This document shows, one piece after another, positions 1-8,810 of a stretch of DNA of 64,000 bases. This DNA comes from Betaproteobacteria bacterium (lineage in GTDB: Bacteria > Pseudomonadota > Gammaproteobacteria > Burkholderiales > Burkholderiaceae_C). The DNA is taken from NCBI GenBank assembly GCA_009919175.1, contig RGCL01000001.1, positions 47,772-111,771 on the forward strand. The letters are read 5' to 3'. Position 1 is the stretch's first letter, and each line of letters begins with the position of its first letter. The notes under the pieces were generated by a model. That model saw only the letters and a program-made list of their open reading frames with translations, was not told the origin of the DNA and did not search any database. The position numbers and the translations under genes were made by a program.

Positions 1-228
1 CCAGATCGCCGACTTGGTAATTGCGATTGCGACCGAACCAGAAATCGGATTGACGGTTGGTGTAAATGCCGCCTGTGGGCACGCGATTGGCCGTGTCGGC
101 CGTGGGATAGACCGGCGCAAACTCGGGTGAGGGTGTGAGCCGCGACAAATCCGGGTCGTCCAATGCAGTGCAACCCGTAAAGACCACGGCCAAAGCACAA
201 CCAACCCATGACAACATCAAACGCATGA
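1..228 (-). CDS. flgH: Flagellar L-ring lipoprotein FlgH, N-terminal part (cut by window edge)
   Basis: Reverse translation from ATG at 228: MRLMLSWVGCALAVVFTGCTALDDPDLSRLTPSPEFAPVYP...; lipobox-like signal, adjacent to flgG. Confidence 0.85.
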
Positions 229-237
229 TCAGAGTCC

Positions 238-1023
238 TCACAGGTTTTGGTTCAGGTACTTGAGCATGCCGTCCACGGTTTCGATGGACTTGGAATTGAT
301 CTCGTACGCACGTTGGGTTTCGATCATGTTGACCATTTCGGTCACCACGTTCACGTTGGAAGCCTCCAGGGAGCCCTGCGCCAATACACCGGCGCCCGCA
401 ACACCCGGCTGCTGCAAAACAGGCGGGCCACTGGCTGCCGTGGTGGCCATGAGGTTGTTGCCCAACGGCTTCAAGCCGGCGGGGTTGATGAAGTTGGCAA
501 TCTGGATCTGACCCAGCTGCTGCTGACCACCACCGGCCACCAATTCGATGGTCACCGTGCCATCGCGCCCAATGGTGAGCGCGGAAGCATTGGCGGGGAT
601 GGTGATCTGGGGCTGCAAGAGAAAACCCTGGGCATTGACCAGCTGACCGGTGGCCGAGAGTTTGAAGTTGCCATCGCGCGAATAGGCCAGCGTGCCATCG
701 GGCTGCAGGATCTGGAAATAACCATTGCCTTGGATGGCCACATCCAGAGGGGCATTGGTATTGATCATGTTGCCCTGCTCAGGCAACTTTTCGACGCCCA
801 CGACCTTGACACCCGTGCCCAGCATCATGCCGGTGGGCAATTGGGTGTTGACCGTCGAGAGCCCGCCAGGCTGCAAGACGTTTTGGTAGAGCATGTCTTC
901 AAAAATGGGGCGATCCCGCTTGAAACCCGTCGTATTGACGTTGGCCAAGTTGTTGGAGATCACGTTCATGCGCGTTTGCTGCGCATCCAAACCGGTTTTC
1001 GATACCCACAATGCGGCGTCCAT
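238..1023 (-). CDS. flgG: Flagellar distal rod protein FlgG
   Basis: N-term MDAALWVSKTGLDAQQTRMNVISNNLANVNTTGFKRDRP and C-term EMVNMIETQRAYEINSKSIETVDGMLKYLNQ, typical of FlgG. Confidence 0.97.
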   Translation of the reverse strand: MDAALWVSKTGLDAQQTRMNVISNNLANVNTTGFKRDRPIFEDMLYQNVLQPGGLSTVNTQLPTGMMLGTGVKVVGVEKLPEQGNMINTNAPLDVAIQGNGYFQILQPDGTLAYSRDGNFKLSATGQLVNAQGFLLQPQITIPANASALTIGRDGTVTIELVAGGGQQQLGQIQIANFINPAGLKPLGNNLMATTAASGPPVLQQPGVAGAGVLAQGSLEASNVNVVTEMVNMIETQRAYEINSKSIETVDGMLKYLNQNL

Positions 1024-1074
1024 GCTTCACCTCTGCTGGTTAACCCAGTTCATCTGGGTATGCCCCGCTCACGA

Positions 1075-1842
1075 TCAGGTTTGCAACCGGATCATGGACG
1101 ATGCGTTTTCATCATTCGATTTGGCTTCCTTGATCATTCGAACCTGCTGCTCAAACATGCGGCTCTGATCGATCAATCGAACCAAGGCAGCCATGGGGTT
1201 GACGTTGCTGCTCTCCAGCGCTTGTGACGTCAATCCGACAGGCTGTTGACCTGTTGCAAAGTCCGTGCCAGATGCCTGCCCCAGGACCTTGAAAAGACCG
1301 TCTTCGCGCCTCTCCAGCCTGACTTCGCTGGCATCGCGCAAAAAAAGCTGGGCAATCGGGACTTCCTGGGGCACACCAGGCTGGGTGGGGTCGGTGGCAA
1401 AAACATTGCCGTCTGAGCCGAAGCGGACCTTGAAACCCACGGGGATGGTGATGGGGTTGTTATCGGCGCTGAGCACCAGATGCCCTGCCCCATTGACCAA
1501 GGTGCCCTGGTTATTGAGCCGCAAATCGCCCCGGCGGGTGAAGGCCAGCTCCCCGTTGGGAGCGGTGACACCCATGACGGTCTTGCCCGACAAGGCCACA
1601 TCCATGTCTTTGCCGGTCACCATCAAAGGACCTTCACGCAAGTCAATGAAGTCGCCGGGAATCAACTTGGGCTGGATGCGTGAATCAAAACCCTCGCCTT
1701 TGGCCATGACGCTGATGAGCGAAGAGTCAAACGACCGCTTAAAGCCCGTGGTGTTCAAGTTGGCCATTTCGTTGGCCAAGGCCTGCCGTTGGTAATTCAT
1801 CTCATTGATGGCATGAGACGAGGTGAAAGCTAAGCGGTCCAT
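1075..1842 (-). CDS. flgF: Flagellar proximal rod protein FlgF
   Basis: MDRLAFTSSHAINEMNYQRQALANEMANLNTTGFKRSF; position between flgG and flgE. Confidence 0.93.
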   Translation of the reverse strand: MDRLAFTSSHAINEMNYQRQALANEMANLNTTGFKRSFDSSLISVMAKGEGFDSRIQPKLIPGDFIDLREGPLMVTGKDMDVALSGKTVMGVTAPNGELAFTRRGDLRLNNQGTLVNGAGHLVLSADNNPITIPVGFKVRFGSDGNVFATDPTQPGVPQEVPIAQLFLRDASEVRLERREDGLFKVLGQASGTDFATGQQPVGLTSQALESSNVNPMAALVRLIDQSRMFEQQVRMIKEAKSNDENASSMIRLQT

Positions 1843-1865
1843 GTCAGGTCCTCACATCAAGGCCA

Positions 1866-4800
1866 TCAGGCGCGGATTTGAATGATGGTCTGCGTCAAAG
1901 TGGCATCGGTTTCGATGGCTTTGGCACTGGCCTGGAAGTTACGTTGTTCAGTGATCAGGTCCACCAGCTCGGCGGTCAAGTCCACGTTGGCGCTCTCGGT
2001 TGCACCCGATCGCACCGTGCCAAAGCCTGCCGATCCGGCTTCACCAATCTTGGCTGAACCCGATGCGTAGCTGGCATAGAAACTGGAGTTACCAATCTGG
2101 CGCAAACCGGCCGGGTTGGAGAAGTTGGCCAGCACGATCTTGCCCAGGGACTGCTGCGTGCCGTTGGAATAGGACGCGTTGACCAGACCGTCATCGGCAA
2201 TGCTCAGGCCCACCAGGTCACCTTCGGGTGCACCGTCCTGCGACTGTGACAACACCGCAAAGGGCGAGGTGTATTGGGTGGACTTGGAGTAATCGATGTT
2301 GATGGACAAAGAGCCTTTACCGTCAGGGAGGTAAATCGTGTCGAGCTTGGAGCCGGTGGTGGGGGAGATCAATCCACCCGCCGTGTTGAAGGTCAACTCG
2401 CCTCGGTCCAAATAAACCGGGGACCAAGCTGGCAAAGCCGTAAAGCCATCGGCAGAAGCGGTTTCATTGCCGTATTTGTCGATGTACTGGGCAACCGGCA
2501 CGCCATTGGCAACCTGGGTGAACTGGGTGGGCTTGATCCAGGTCGATGTGGCGCCGCGTCCTGCCTGCACCGACGACAAGCCCCACAGGGCATCGCCCGT
2601 GACCTTGATGAAGGAGTCTTCGCCCGAGGTCCCTGTGGTGAATTTGAGAGAGTTCGTCGCACCGTCGTAAGAAACTTTGACGCCAGACACCGAGGGACCG
2701 GTCAGCCCTGCGCCTGCACTGGGACCAGTCAAACGGTTGATGCCGTCCTCCAAGGCCTGGATGAAGGTGTCCAGGGTGTAGTTGGACTTGGGCTCGAGCA
2801 CCACCGTGCCTTGCACGTTGTCGACCGAGACCACAAATTTGTTGTTGGACACATCCACCGAGAAGGTGTTGTTCACGTTGATGCCGATGGGGGTGCCTGT
2901 CATGACCGCCGGGTTGGAGGCCAAGCCGCGCAATGCCGTAGCGGTGGTTTCGACCGAGTAATTGATGGGGATGCCAGCAGGCGTGCTTTCCACCAAACCC
3001 AGTTTGGTCAACGCCAGGTTCTCGATGTCGGTCGTGGGCACGACAGAAATGCTGGACATGTCGCCTGAGGTGCCCGAGGTGAAGACAAAGTTTTGATTCA
3101 CGCTGTCATAGGTCACCGTCATGCCAAAGCGCTGCAACTTGGCATCGCGAATGTAAGCACCCTGGGGATAAGAGGTGGCCGACAAGGTGGTCAAGTTAGG
3201 GTCCTGGGTCAAAGAGGCCGATGACATGCCCATGAGCAAGTTGGGGCCGCCCGTGAGCGACATGGTTGCGCCAGTTGGGGGGGCGAAGACGAATTGCTGG
3301 GACACAGGGTCATATTGGGTGGTCACGGCCGAGCTGGGGGTGGAGACAGTGCCTCGGGGATAGGTCACACCCGATACAAAGTCAGTTCCCGACGCCACCA
3401 CCGTCACCCCCGCACTGGGGGTGATCACGAGGTTGGTGCCGCTCACGGTCACCTCAAACGTGACCCCAGCGCCACCGTCGGTCACCGTGATGGCGCCCAC
3501 CGTCGAACCTTGTGATTCCGCCAGGTCAGTGATGTCGCCCACGGCCGTCGAAGTGAACACCACTTGGTCGGTATTGTTGGCAGCGCCAGTCGCATACCCA
3601 TTCAAGGTACCCGTATAACTGCCCTTGGCTGTTCCGGGACCCGTGGTCGCGCCTTCAGCCAAATTTGCAAAAGCAGCGGCGACTTCGTCTGCGGTGGCAC
3701 CGTTTGCGCCAGCCGTGAATTTCAGGCCTCCCAACTCCACGAATTGACCTGCAGTCAGTGCAACAAACTGCACCGAAGCCGCTTCAGAGGTGTTGCCCAA
3801 AGAGGGGTCGGTATTGAGGTCGGTTTCCAGTTTGGTGGCCATGTCGCTCAGACTGGTGGCATCCAAGAATGACGCGGTATCGTCCAGCTGGATGGCTTGG
3901 GCTGTGTTGCCATCCGTGTAGACCAGATTGAAGCCCTTGAAGTAGGTGCCCGATGTCAATGGGGACACCAACTGAACTGCGCCATTGGGCAGCGTAGAGG
4001 TGGCATTGAAGCCCGTTCCCGATTTGGTGATGGTGCCACCTTGCTTGTCGGTGATGATCAGGTCCAAACCGTTGTCGGCCACTTTGACGCTGAATCGGTT
4101 GTCCGAGAAAGACACCACCACTTGGTTGTTGCCTTGCGTCTCGGTGTACGTGTTCAAGCTGGAGTTATTGAGGTCAGCTTGCAGCTTGGTGGCCATGTCG
4201 GTGAGGCTGGAGGCCTTCAAGAAAGACGCCGACGAGCCGAGAACGATAGGGTGGGAATAGCCAGGGTTGCCTGGGGTCGTGTATTTGAGGGTGAAGCCGC
4301 CAAAGTTGGCGCCAACGCCTGACGAGTTCTCAATCACCACCTTGGAGTTATCGGCCGTATAGAGCTGGTCATTGATGAGCTTGGAGACTTCTTCCGACGT
4401 CATGCTGGGGAAGTTGGGATAGTCGGCTGCCGTGGTGTTCTTGAGCACACTCACCCCGTTGGTGTCGGTGAGGCTACCCAGGTTGATGGTCTTGGTGCTC
4501 AAGGTCACACCGGTATTGGGGTCGGTGGTCACCACCTTGAAGGTGGGGTTGGAGGTGAAGTTGAAGTACTTGCCATCCCCCAGCTTTTGGTTGATGACAT
4601 TGGTGAGCTCTTGAGCGATCTGCGCGCCTGAGAGGGTCACGTTTTTACCCGCCAGATGTTCCAGACCGATCGAGACTGGTGTTCCCGTATCGTCCACATC
4701 GATGGTGAACATGTCGGTGAGCTGGTGGGCGTTGTATTGGGAGAAATTCACGCCTTCACCCGGCAAAGTGCCCAGGTTGGAGGCTGTGCCACCGGTCACT

Positions 4801-5663
4801 GTGGCCGGGGTGGAGGTGCGCACATCCGTCAAGTCATCAAGGTGAAAACTCATGGTCTTGGCGTTGACCAACTGATCGCTCACCTTGCTTTCGGGTTCTA
4901 GCTGGCCGTATTGGTTCACATAGAGCTTTTCACCACTCGAATTGGTGGCCTGCTGCAATGCCGCACCCACCAGCGTTTCACCCACATACACATAGGTTTG
5001 CCACTTGTTGGTGGGGGACGCTTGCGAGGCGTTTTGTGTCTTGACGTAGTAAACGGTGGCCAGGTAACTGTTGCCCCCCGCGTCATACACGGTCAAAGCC
5101 GTGCTCTTGTTGTAAGTGGTGGGGTCGTTGCGATCAAAATCGCCGCCCACCACCTTGGCATCGGCTGGGAAGTTCAAACCCAACTGGATCAGCGAGGTCT
5201 CGCGCGCCTGACCTGAGGTCTTTTGCGGAATGGTGAGCACGCTCAATTCATCCAGGTTGGCCTTGCCCGAGCTATCGACCGAGGCCGCCAGGAGTCGCTG
5301 TCCCGAAGAGTTCACCACGTTGTACTGGTCGTTCATCATGAACGATCCATTGCGGGTGTAAATGCTTTGAAGCCCGTCGGGTGACTTCAGCGGGAAGAAA
5401 CCGTCACCGGTAATGGCAAGGTCAAGCGTGTTGGCCGAGAAAGCCACGTTACCCTGGCTGAACTGCTGTGTCACTTGCTTGAGCGCCACACCCTGACCGA
5501 TGGTGGTCGAAGCGTTTTGCAAAGGTGAAGTGGCAAAGATGTCGCCAAAGTCGGTGCGGCTTCGCTTGAAACCCACCGTGCCGGCGTTGGCGATGTTGTT
5601 CGATGTCACACCGAGGGCTGACGTGGCGGCCTTGAGGCCAGTGAGCGCGGTAAAAAAGGACAT
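1866..5663 (-). CDS. flgE: Flagellar hook protein FlgE, unusually large (1265 aa)
   Basis: FlgE N-terminus (MSFFTALTGLKAATSALGVTSNNIANAGTVGFKRSRTDFGDIFA) and C-terminus (AELVDLITEQRNFQASAKAIETDATLTQTIIQIRA) bracket a very long central region. Confidence 0.95.
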   Translation of the reverse strand: MSFFTALTGLKAATSALGVTSNNIANAGTVGFKRSRTDFGDIFATSPLQNASTTIGQGVALKQVTQQFSQGNVAFSANTLDLAITGDGFFPLKSPDGLQSIYTRNGSFMMNDQYNVVNSSGQRLLAASVDSSGKANLDELSVLTIPQKTSGQARETSLIQLGLNFPADAKVVGGDFDRNDPTTYNKSTALTVYDAGGNSYLATVYYVKTQNASQASPTNKWQTYVYVGETLVGAALQQATNSSGEKLYVNQYGQLEPESKVSDQLVNAKTMSFHLDDLTDVRTSTPATVTGGTASNLGTLPGEGVNFSQYNAHQLTDMFTIDVDDTGTPVSIGLEHLAGKNVTLSGAQIAQELTNVINQKLGDGKYFNFTSNPTFKVVTTDPNTGVTLSTKTINLGSLTDTNGVSVLKNTTAADYPNFPSMTSEEVSKLINDQLYTADNSKVVIENSSGVGANFGGFTLKYTTPGNPGYSHPIVLGSSASFLKASSLTDMATKLQADLNNSSLNTYTETQGNNQVVVSFSDNRFSVKVADNGLDLIITDKQGGTITKSGTGFNATSTLPNGAVQLVSPLTSGTYFKGFNLVYTDGNTAQAIQLDDTASFLDATSLSDMATKLETDLNTDPSLGNTSEAASVQFVALTAGQFVELGGLKFTAGANGATADEVAAAFANLAEGATTGPGTAKGSYTGTLNGYATGAANNTDQVVFTSTAVGDITDLAESQGSTVGAITVTDGGAGVTFEVTVSGTNLVITPSAGVTVVASGTDFVSGVTYPRGTVSTPSSAVTTQYDPVSQQFVFAPPTGATMSLTGGPNLLMGMSSASLTQDPNLTTLSATSYPQGAYIRDAKLQRFGMTVTYDSVNQNFVFTSGTSGDMSSISVVPTTDIENLALTKLGLVESTPAGIPINYSVETTATALRGLASNPAVMTGTPIGINVNNTFSVDVSNNKFVVSVDNVQGTVVLEPKSNYTLDTFIQALEDGINRLTGPSAGAGLTGPSVSGVKVSYDGATNSLKFTTGTSGEDSFIKVTGDALWGLSSVQAGRGATSTWIKPTQFTQVANGVPVAQYIDKYGNETASADGFTALPAWSPVYLDRGELTFNTAGGLISPTTGSKLDTIYLPDGKGSLSINIDYSKSTQYTSPFAVLSQSQDGAPEGDLVGLSIADDGLVNASYSNGTQQSLGKIVLANFSNPAGLRQIGNSSFYASYASGSAKIGEAGSAGFGTVRSGATESANVDLTAELVDLITEQRNFQASAKAIETDATLTQTIIQIRA

Positions 5664-5684
5664 GGTTGTGTGTCTCCGAAAAAA

Positions 5685-6389
5685 TCAATTGCTGACGCGT
5701 TGAACTTGACTCAGGCCAAGGGTTTTGCCGCCCTGAACCTGCAACAGCCAGGAGCCATCGCTGGTGCCAGCGTTGCTGGCGCTGATGACTTGCGACATCA
5801 CATCGGGGGTGATGGTTTTGGTTTGACCCATGCTGGTGGCCGTGACGATGAAGTTGTAGGAGCCATCGGGCAGCGGTGTGCCCTTGTCGTCTGTGCCATC
5901 CCAGGTGAGCGACATATCGCCAACTGGCTGAGAGCCAAATGTCTGGCTGCGCACCACAGAGCCCGTTGAATTGACGACTTGCAGGCTCACGCCATCGGCT
6001 CCGCTTGGCAAGTTCACATATGCAGAAACTGGGCGCCCTTGCTGCAACACGGCTGTGCCGCCATTGACGCCGACCATGCGTCCGATCATGGAAGAACCGG
6101 TGAGCATGCGGTCACCTGTCATGGCCTTGACCAAAGTGTCCATGCTGGACTTCATGGACTGCGAGGCCTCGAGTTGGGAAAACTGGGCCAACTGAGCCAC
6201 GAAAGTCTGGTTATCCATCGGATCGAGTGGGTTCTGGTTTTTCAACTGTGTTGTGAACAGCGTCAAAAATGCCTGCTGCCCCATCTCGTTGTTGATGGGC
6301 TTGGAGGCCTTGTCGGTCTCATACTGCTTGGTGGTCTTGATGCTGCTGGAGAGCAGCGGTGAATACCCATTGGCGGTTGAAGTGGTCAT
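5685..6389 (-). CDS. flgD: Flagellar hook assembly (cap) protein FlgD
   Basis: QQAFLTLFTTQLKNQNPLDPMDNQTFVAQLAQFSQLEAS signature. Confidence 0.96.
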   Translation of the reverse strand: MTTSTANGYSPLLSSSIKTTKQYETDKASKPINNEMGQQAFLTLFTTQLKNQNPLDPMDNQTFVAQLAQFSQLEASQSMKSSMDTLVKAMTGDRMLTGSSMIGRMVGVNGGTAVLQQGRPVSAYVNLPSGADGVSLQVVNSTGSVVRSQTFGSQPVGDMSLTWDGTDDKGTPLPDGSYNFIVTATSMGQTKTITPDVMSQVISASNAGTSDGSWLLQVQGGKTLGLSQVQRVSN

Positions 6390-6401
6390 CTCAATCCCTC
6401 A

Positions 6402-6839
6402 TCAGGCTTTGGTGATTTCAAGGGTGCGCATCATCAGCAAGCGTGCTGTATTGACCACCTCGACGTTGTTTTGATAGGAGCGTGAGGCCGTCATCATTTC
6501 GACCATCTCCTGCATTTCATTGACGTTGGAGAGCCAAACAAAACCACGCTCGTCTGCCAAGGGGTTGCCCGGGTCGTATTGCGTTCGCACTGGTGTGGGG
6601 TCGTTTTGCAACTGGTGCACCTTGACGCCACCGACGAATTGAGCACCTGCATTGGTCATCTCTTCGTTGACCAGGGCTTTGAAAACGGGGCGCTTGGCGC
6701 GAAAGGCATCGGCCTCGGTGGTGGACACCGTGTTGGCGTTGGCCAGGTTGGATGCAATGGTGTTCATGCGAACACTTTGGGCATTGAGCGCAGTGGACGC
6801 GATGCCAATGACGTTATCGATGGTTTTCATCATCATCAA
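6402..6839 (-). CDS. flgC: Flagellar basal-body rod protein FlgC
   Basis: IASTALNAQSVRMNTIASNLANANTVSTTEADAFRAKRPVF; C-term EMVEMMTASRSYQNNVEVVNTARLLMMRTLEI. Confidence 0.96.
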   Translation of the reverse strand: MMMMKTIDNVIGIASTALNAQSVRMNTIASNLANANTVSTTEADAFRAKRPVFKALVNEEMTNAGAQFVGGVKVHQLQNDPTPVRTQYDPGNPLADERGFVWLSNVNEMQEMVEMMTASRSYQNNVEVVNTARLLMMRTLEITKA

Positions 6840-7219
6840 TCTCCACGCAAGGCTTTGCGAATGCCTGAAATTCGGTTTTCAAGGAAGTTCAATGTGGTCT
6901 GGAAATCAGCGGCGGCCTTACCGTACTGGGCTTGCTCGACGTTGAGTTCGACCGTGTTGCCATCAAACGAGGAGTTGAATGGCACGCGATAGCGCATGCC
7001 ATCGTCAGGCATGTCCATGAGGCCGCCATAGTGCTTTTCATGGGTGGCGCTGATGCGATCCACCTCCAGCTCTTTGAGCACCGCTTTGAAGTCAAGCTCC
7101 TGGGACTTGAAGTTGGGCGTGTCAGCGTTGGCAATGTTGCTCGCCAGAATCTGCAGGCGCTTGCTCTGCAGGTTCAACACCTTTTCCTGAAACCCGAAGG
7201 CAGTGGACAACAAGTCCAT
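6836..7219 (-). CDS. flgB: Flagellar basal-body rod protein FlgB
   Basis: MDLLSTAFGFQEKVLNLQSKRLQILASNIANADTPNFKSQELDF; start set at internal ATG 7219. Confidence 0.95.
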   Translation of the reverse strand: MDLLSTAFGFQEKVLNLQSKRLQILASNIANADTPNFKSQELDFKAVLKELEVDRISATHEKHYGGLMDMPDDGMRYRVPFNSSFDGNTVELNVEQAQYGKAAADFQTTLNFLENRISGIRKALRGD

Positions 7220-7286
7220 GACATTCTCCGAACCGTACAACTCCCGCTTTCGCGGTCCCGCCCTCAAGAAAAGAGGACTCGGTTCG

Positions 7287-7306
7287 AATTTGCAAATTTC
7301 ATGCCA
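7287..7306 (-). promoter_or_regulatory. Sigma-54 (-24/-12) promoter for flgBCDEFGH
   Basis: Minus strand TGGCATGAAATTTGCA (7306..7291) matches TGGCAYRNNNNTTGCW with no mismatch; about 72 bp upstream of flgB. Confidence 0.75.
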
Positions 7307-7338
7307 CTTGCAAAGCGTGTTTGCAGGGGCTCAAAGCC

Positions 7339-8697
7339 TCAAGGACGTGGCAAGCCCTGTCCACCTGGCAAGGGGGGCGGCGAATTTTTGCCGCTTGCGG
7401 CTGGGTTGCCGTTGGCACTGGCCAGCCATACGCCCTGCCCCACGACCTGGGTGGAAGCCTTGCTGATTTGCGTGGACGCACGCTGGACCAGTTGTCCGGC
7501 GCGGTTGACCAACTGGGAATAGGTGGCGGCGTCCATGCCCAATCGCTCCTGGGCGTTTTGATGCAGCCCCTGGACAATGGATTGTCGGGTGATGGGCAAA
7601 CGACGATCGTTATTGGTATAGAGGTGTTCGGCCTGCAAGCCAGGGATGTTGAGTCGCGCATTGGCACGCCCCTCATTGCGCGCAGCAGGTGTCAGCACCG
7701 TGAGGTAGAGGTCATCCTGACCGACATTGGAGAACTTGCGCAAGCCTGTGTCATCGAAATATTTGGAGACCAGATCCAATTGCTGCAACACGCTGCGATT
7801 GAGGATGGCCTTGGGATTGGAGGCAAAACCCGCGCTGGCTGCGCCTCGATCAGGACCATCGCAGAACTGGATGATGCCGTGGCAATTGGTGTTGGTGGCT
7901 TTGGGGTTCATGCCATCGCTTTCCATGAGCGTCATGCGCGCGAAGTCATCGGGCACAAAGCCGTAGGTTTTGCTCATGTCCATGATCTTGTCGTACACCG
8001 CCTGGCGTTCGCCAGCCGGGATGAACCCCTTGGCCACCGCTCGATCCAGGGTTCTGGTGAGGATGGGCGTATTGGGTAAATCCCCGTTTCTGATCATGGT
8101 TCGCGGGCTGGTTGCAGCAACCGCTTGGCGCTGGCTCAACATGGCCTGGGTGTTGTTCGAAAGAGGGTCCTGCATCTGGGCTGCCGCGACCGGCGCTTGC
8201 CCAGGCTGAGCCACCGCCTCGGGCGAGGTCACCGCCAAAGCCGCAGAGGTGGTCATCGGTGCCACCACAGAAGAAGGCGTTGGCAAGACAACGGCAGCGG
8301 CATTGCTGGCCACAGACATGGCATTGGTGCTGACATGGGCCTGAGCTGGCGCCTGAGGGGTCAAACTGGACAAAGACAGGCGCTGGCCAGGAAAGATGCG
8401 GTTGGGGTTGTCGATGCCATTGGCTTTGGCCAGGGTCATGGCCTGGGCAAAGGCCTGGGATTGGGTCACGCTGTCACCGCGCTGGGCGGCCAGGCGCTGA
8501 ACAATGCCCACCAGGGTATCGCCGGACTTGATCACCACCTCATCGGGCTGGGCTGTCGGTGGGTTGGCACCTGTTTTTTTCAGCAAAGCCGCGAAACGGT
8601 CTGGAGGCGGCGCATCTGAAGCCGCCACAGACATGCGTTCATTGGCATTCATCCAGATGGATGACATCATGGATTTGGATTCAATTGAAGGATTCAT
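7339..8697 (-). CDS. LysM-domain protein with lysozyme/transglycosylase-like domain, flagellar locus
   Basis: LysM: DEVVIKSGDTLVGIVQRLAAQ...NPNRIFPGQRL; C-terminal MESDGMNPKATNTNCHGIIQF resembles lytic transglycosylase E-S-x-x-N-P-x-A...G-x-x-Q-F; start set at ATG 8697. Confidence 0.65.
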   Translation of the reverse strand: MNPSIESKSMMSSIWMNANERMSVAASDAPPPDRFAALLKKTGANPPTAQPDEVVIKSGDTLVGIVQRLAAQRGDSVTQSQAFAQAMTLAKANGIDNPNRIFPGQRLSLSSLTPQAPAQAHVSTNAMSVASNAAAVVLPTPSSVVAPMTTSAALAVTSPEAVAQPGQAPVAAAQMQDPLSNNTQAMLSQRQAVAATSPRTMIRNGDLPNTPILTRTLDRAVAKGFIPAGERQAVYDKIMDMSKTYGFVPDDFARMTLMESDGMNPKATNTNCHGIIQFCDGPDRGAASAGFASNPKAILNRSVLQQLDLVSKYFDDTGLRKFSNVGQDDLYLTVLTPAARNEGRANARLNIPGLQAEHLYTNNDRRLPITRQSIVQGLHQNAQERLGMDAATYSQLVNRAGQLVQRASTQISKASTQVVGQGVWLASANGNPAASGKNSPPPLPGGQGLPRP

Positions 8698-8723
8698 GGC
8701 ATGACTCTGTGGGACTTTTGATC

Positions 8724-8739
8724 TGGCATCGAACTTGCA
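8724..8739 (+). promoter_or_regulatory. Sigma-54-like promoter for flgA
   Basis: TGGCATCGAACTTGCA, one mismatch to TGGCAYRNNNNTTGCW; about 60 bp upstream of flgA ATG. Confidence 0.6.
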
Positions 8740-8794
8740 TGAAAGGTGGCACTTGTTCAACTTTTTGACAGACCACCCAACACTTTCAGGATCT

Positions 8795-8810
8795 TGCAAA
8801 TGCTGTGCCC
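8795..8810 (-). promoter_or_regulatory. Sigma-54-like promoter for the LysM/muramidase gene
   Basis: Minus strand GGGCACAGCATTTGCA; 15/16 match, GG and GC core dinucleotides intact; about 98 bp upstream of start. Confidence 0.45.
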
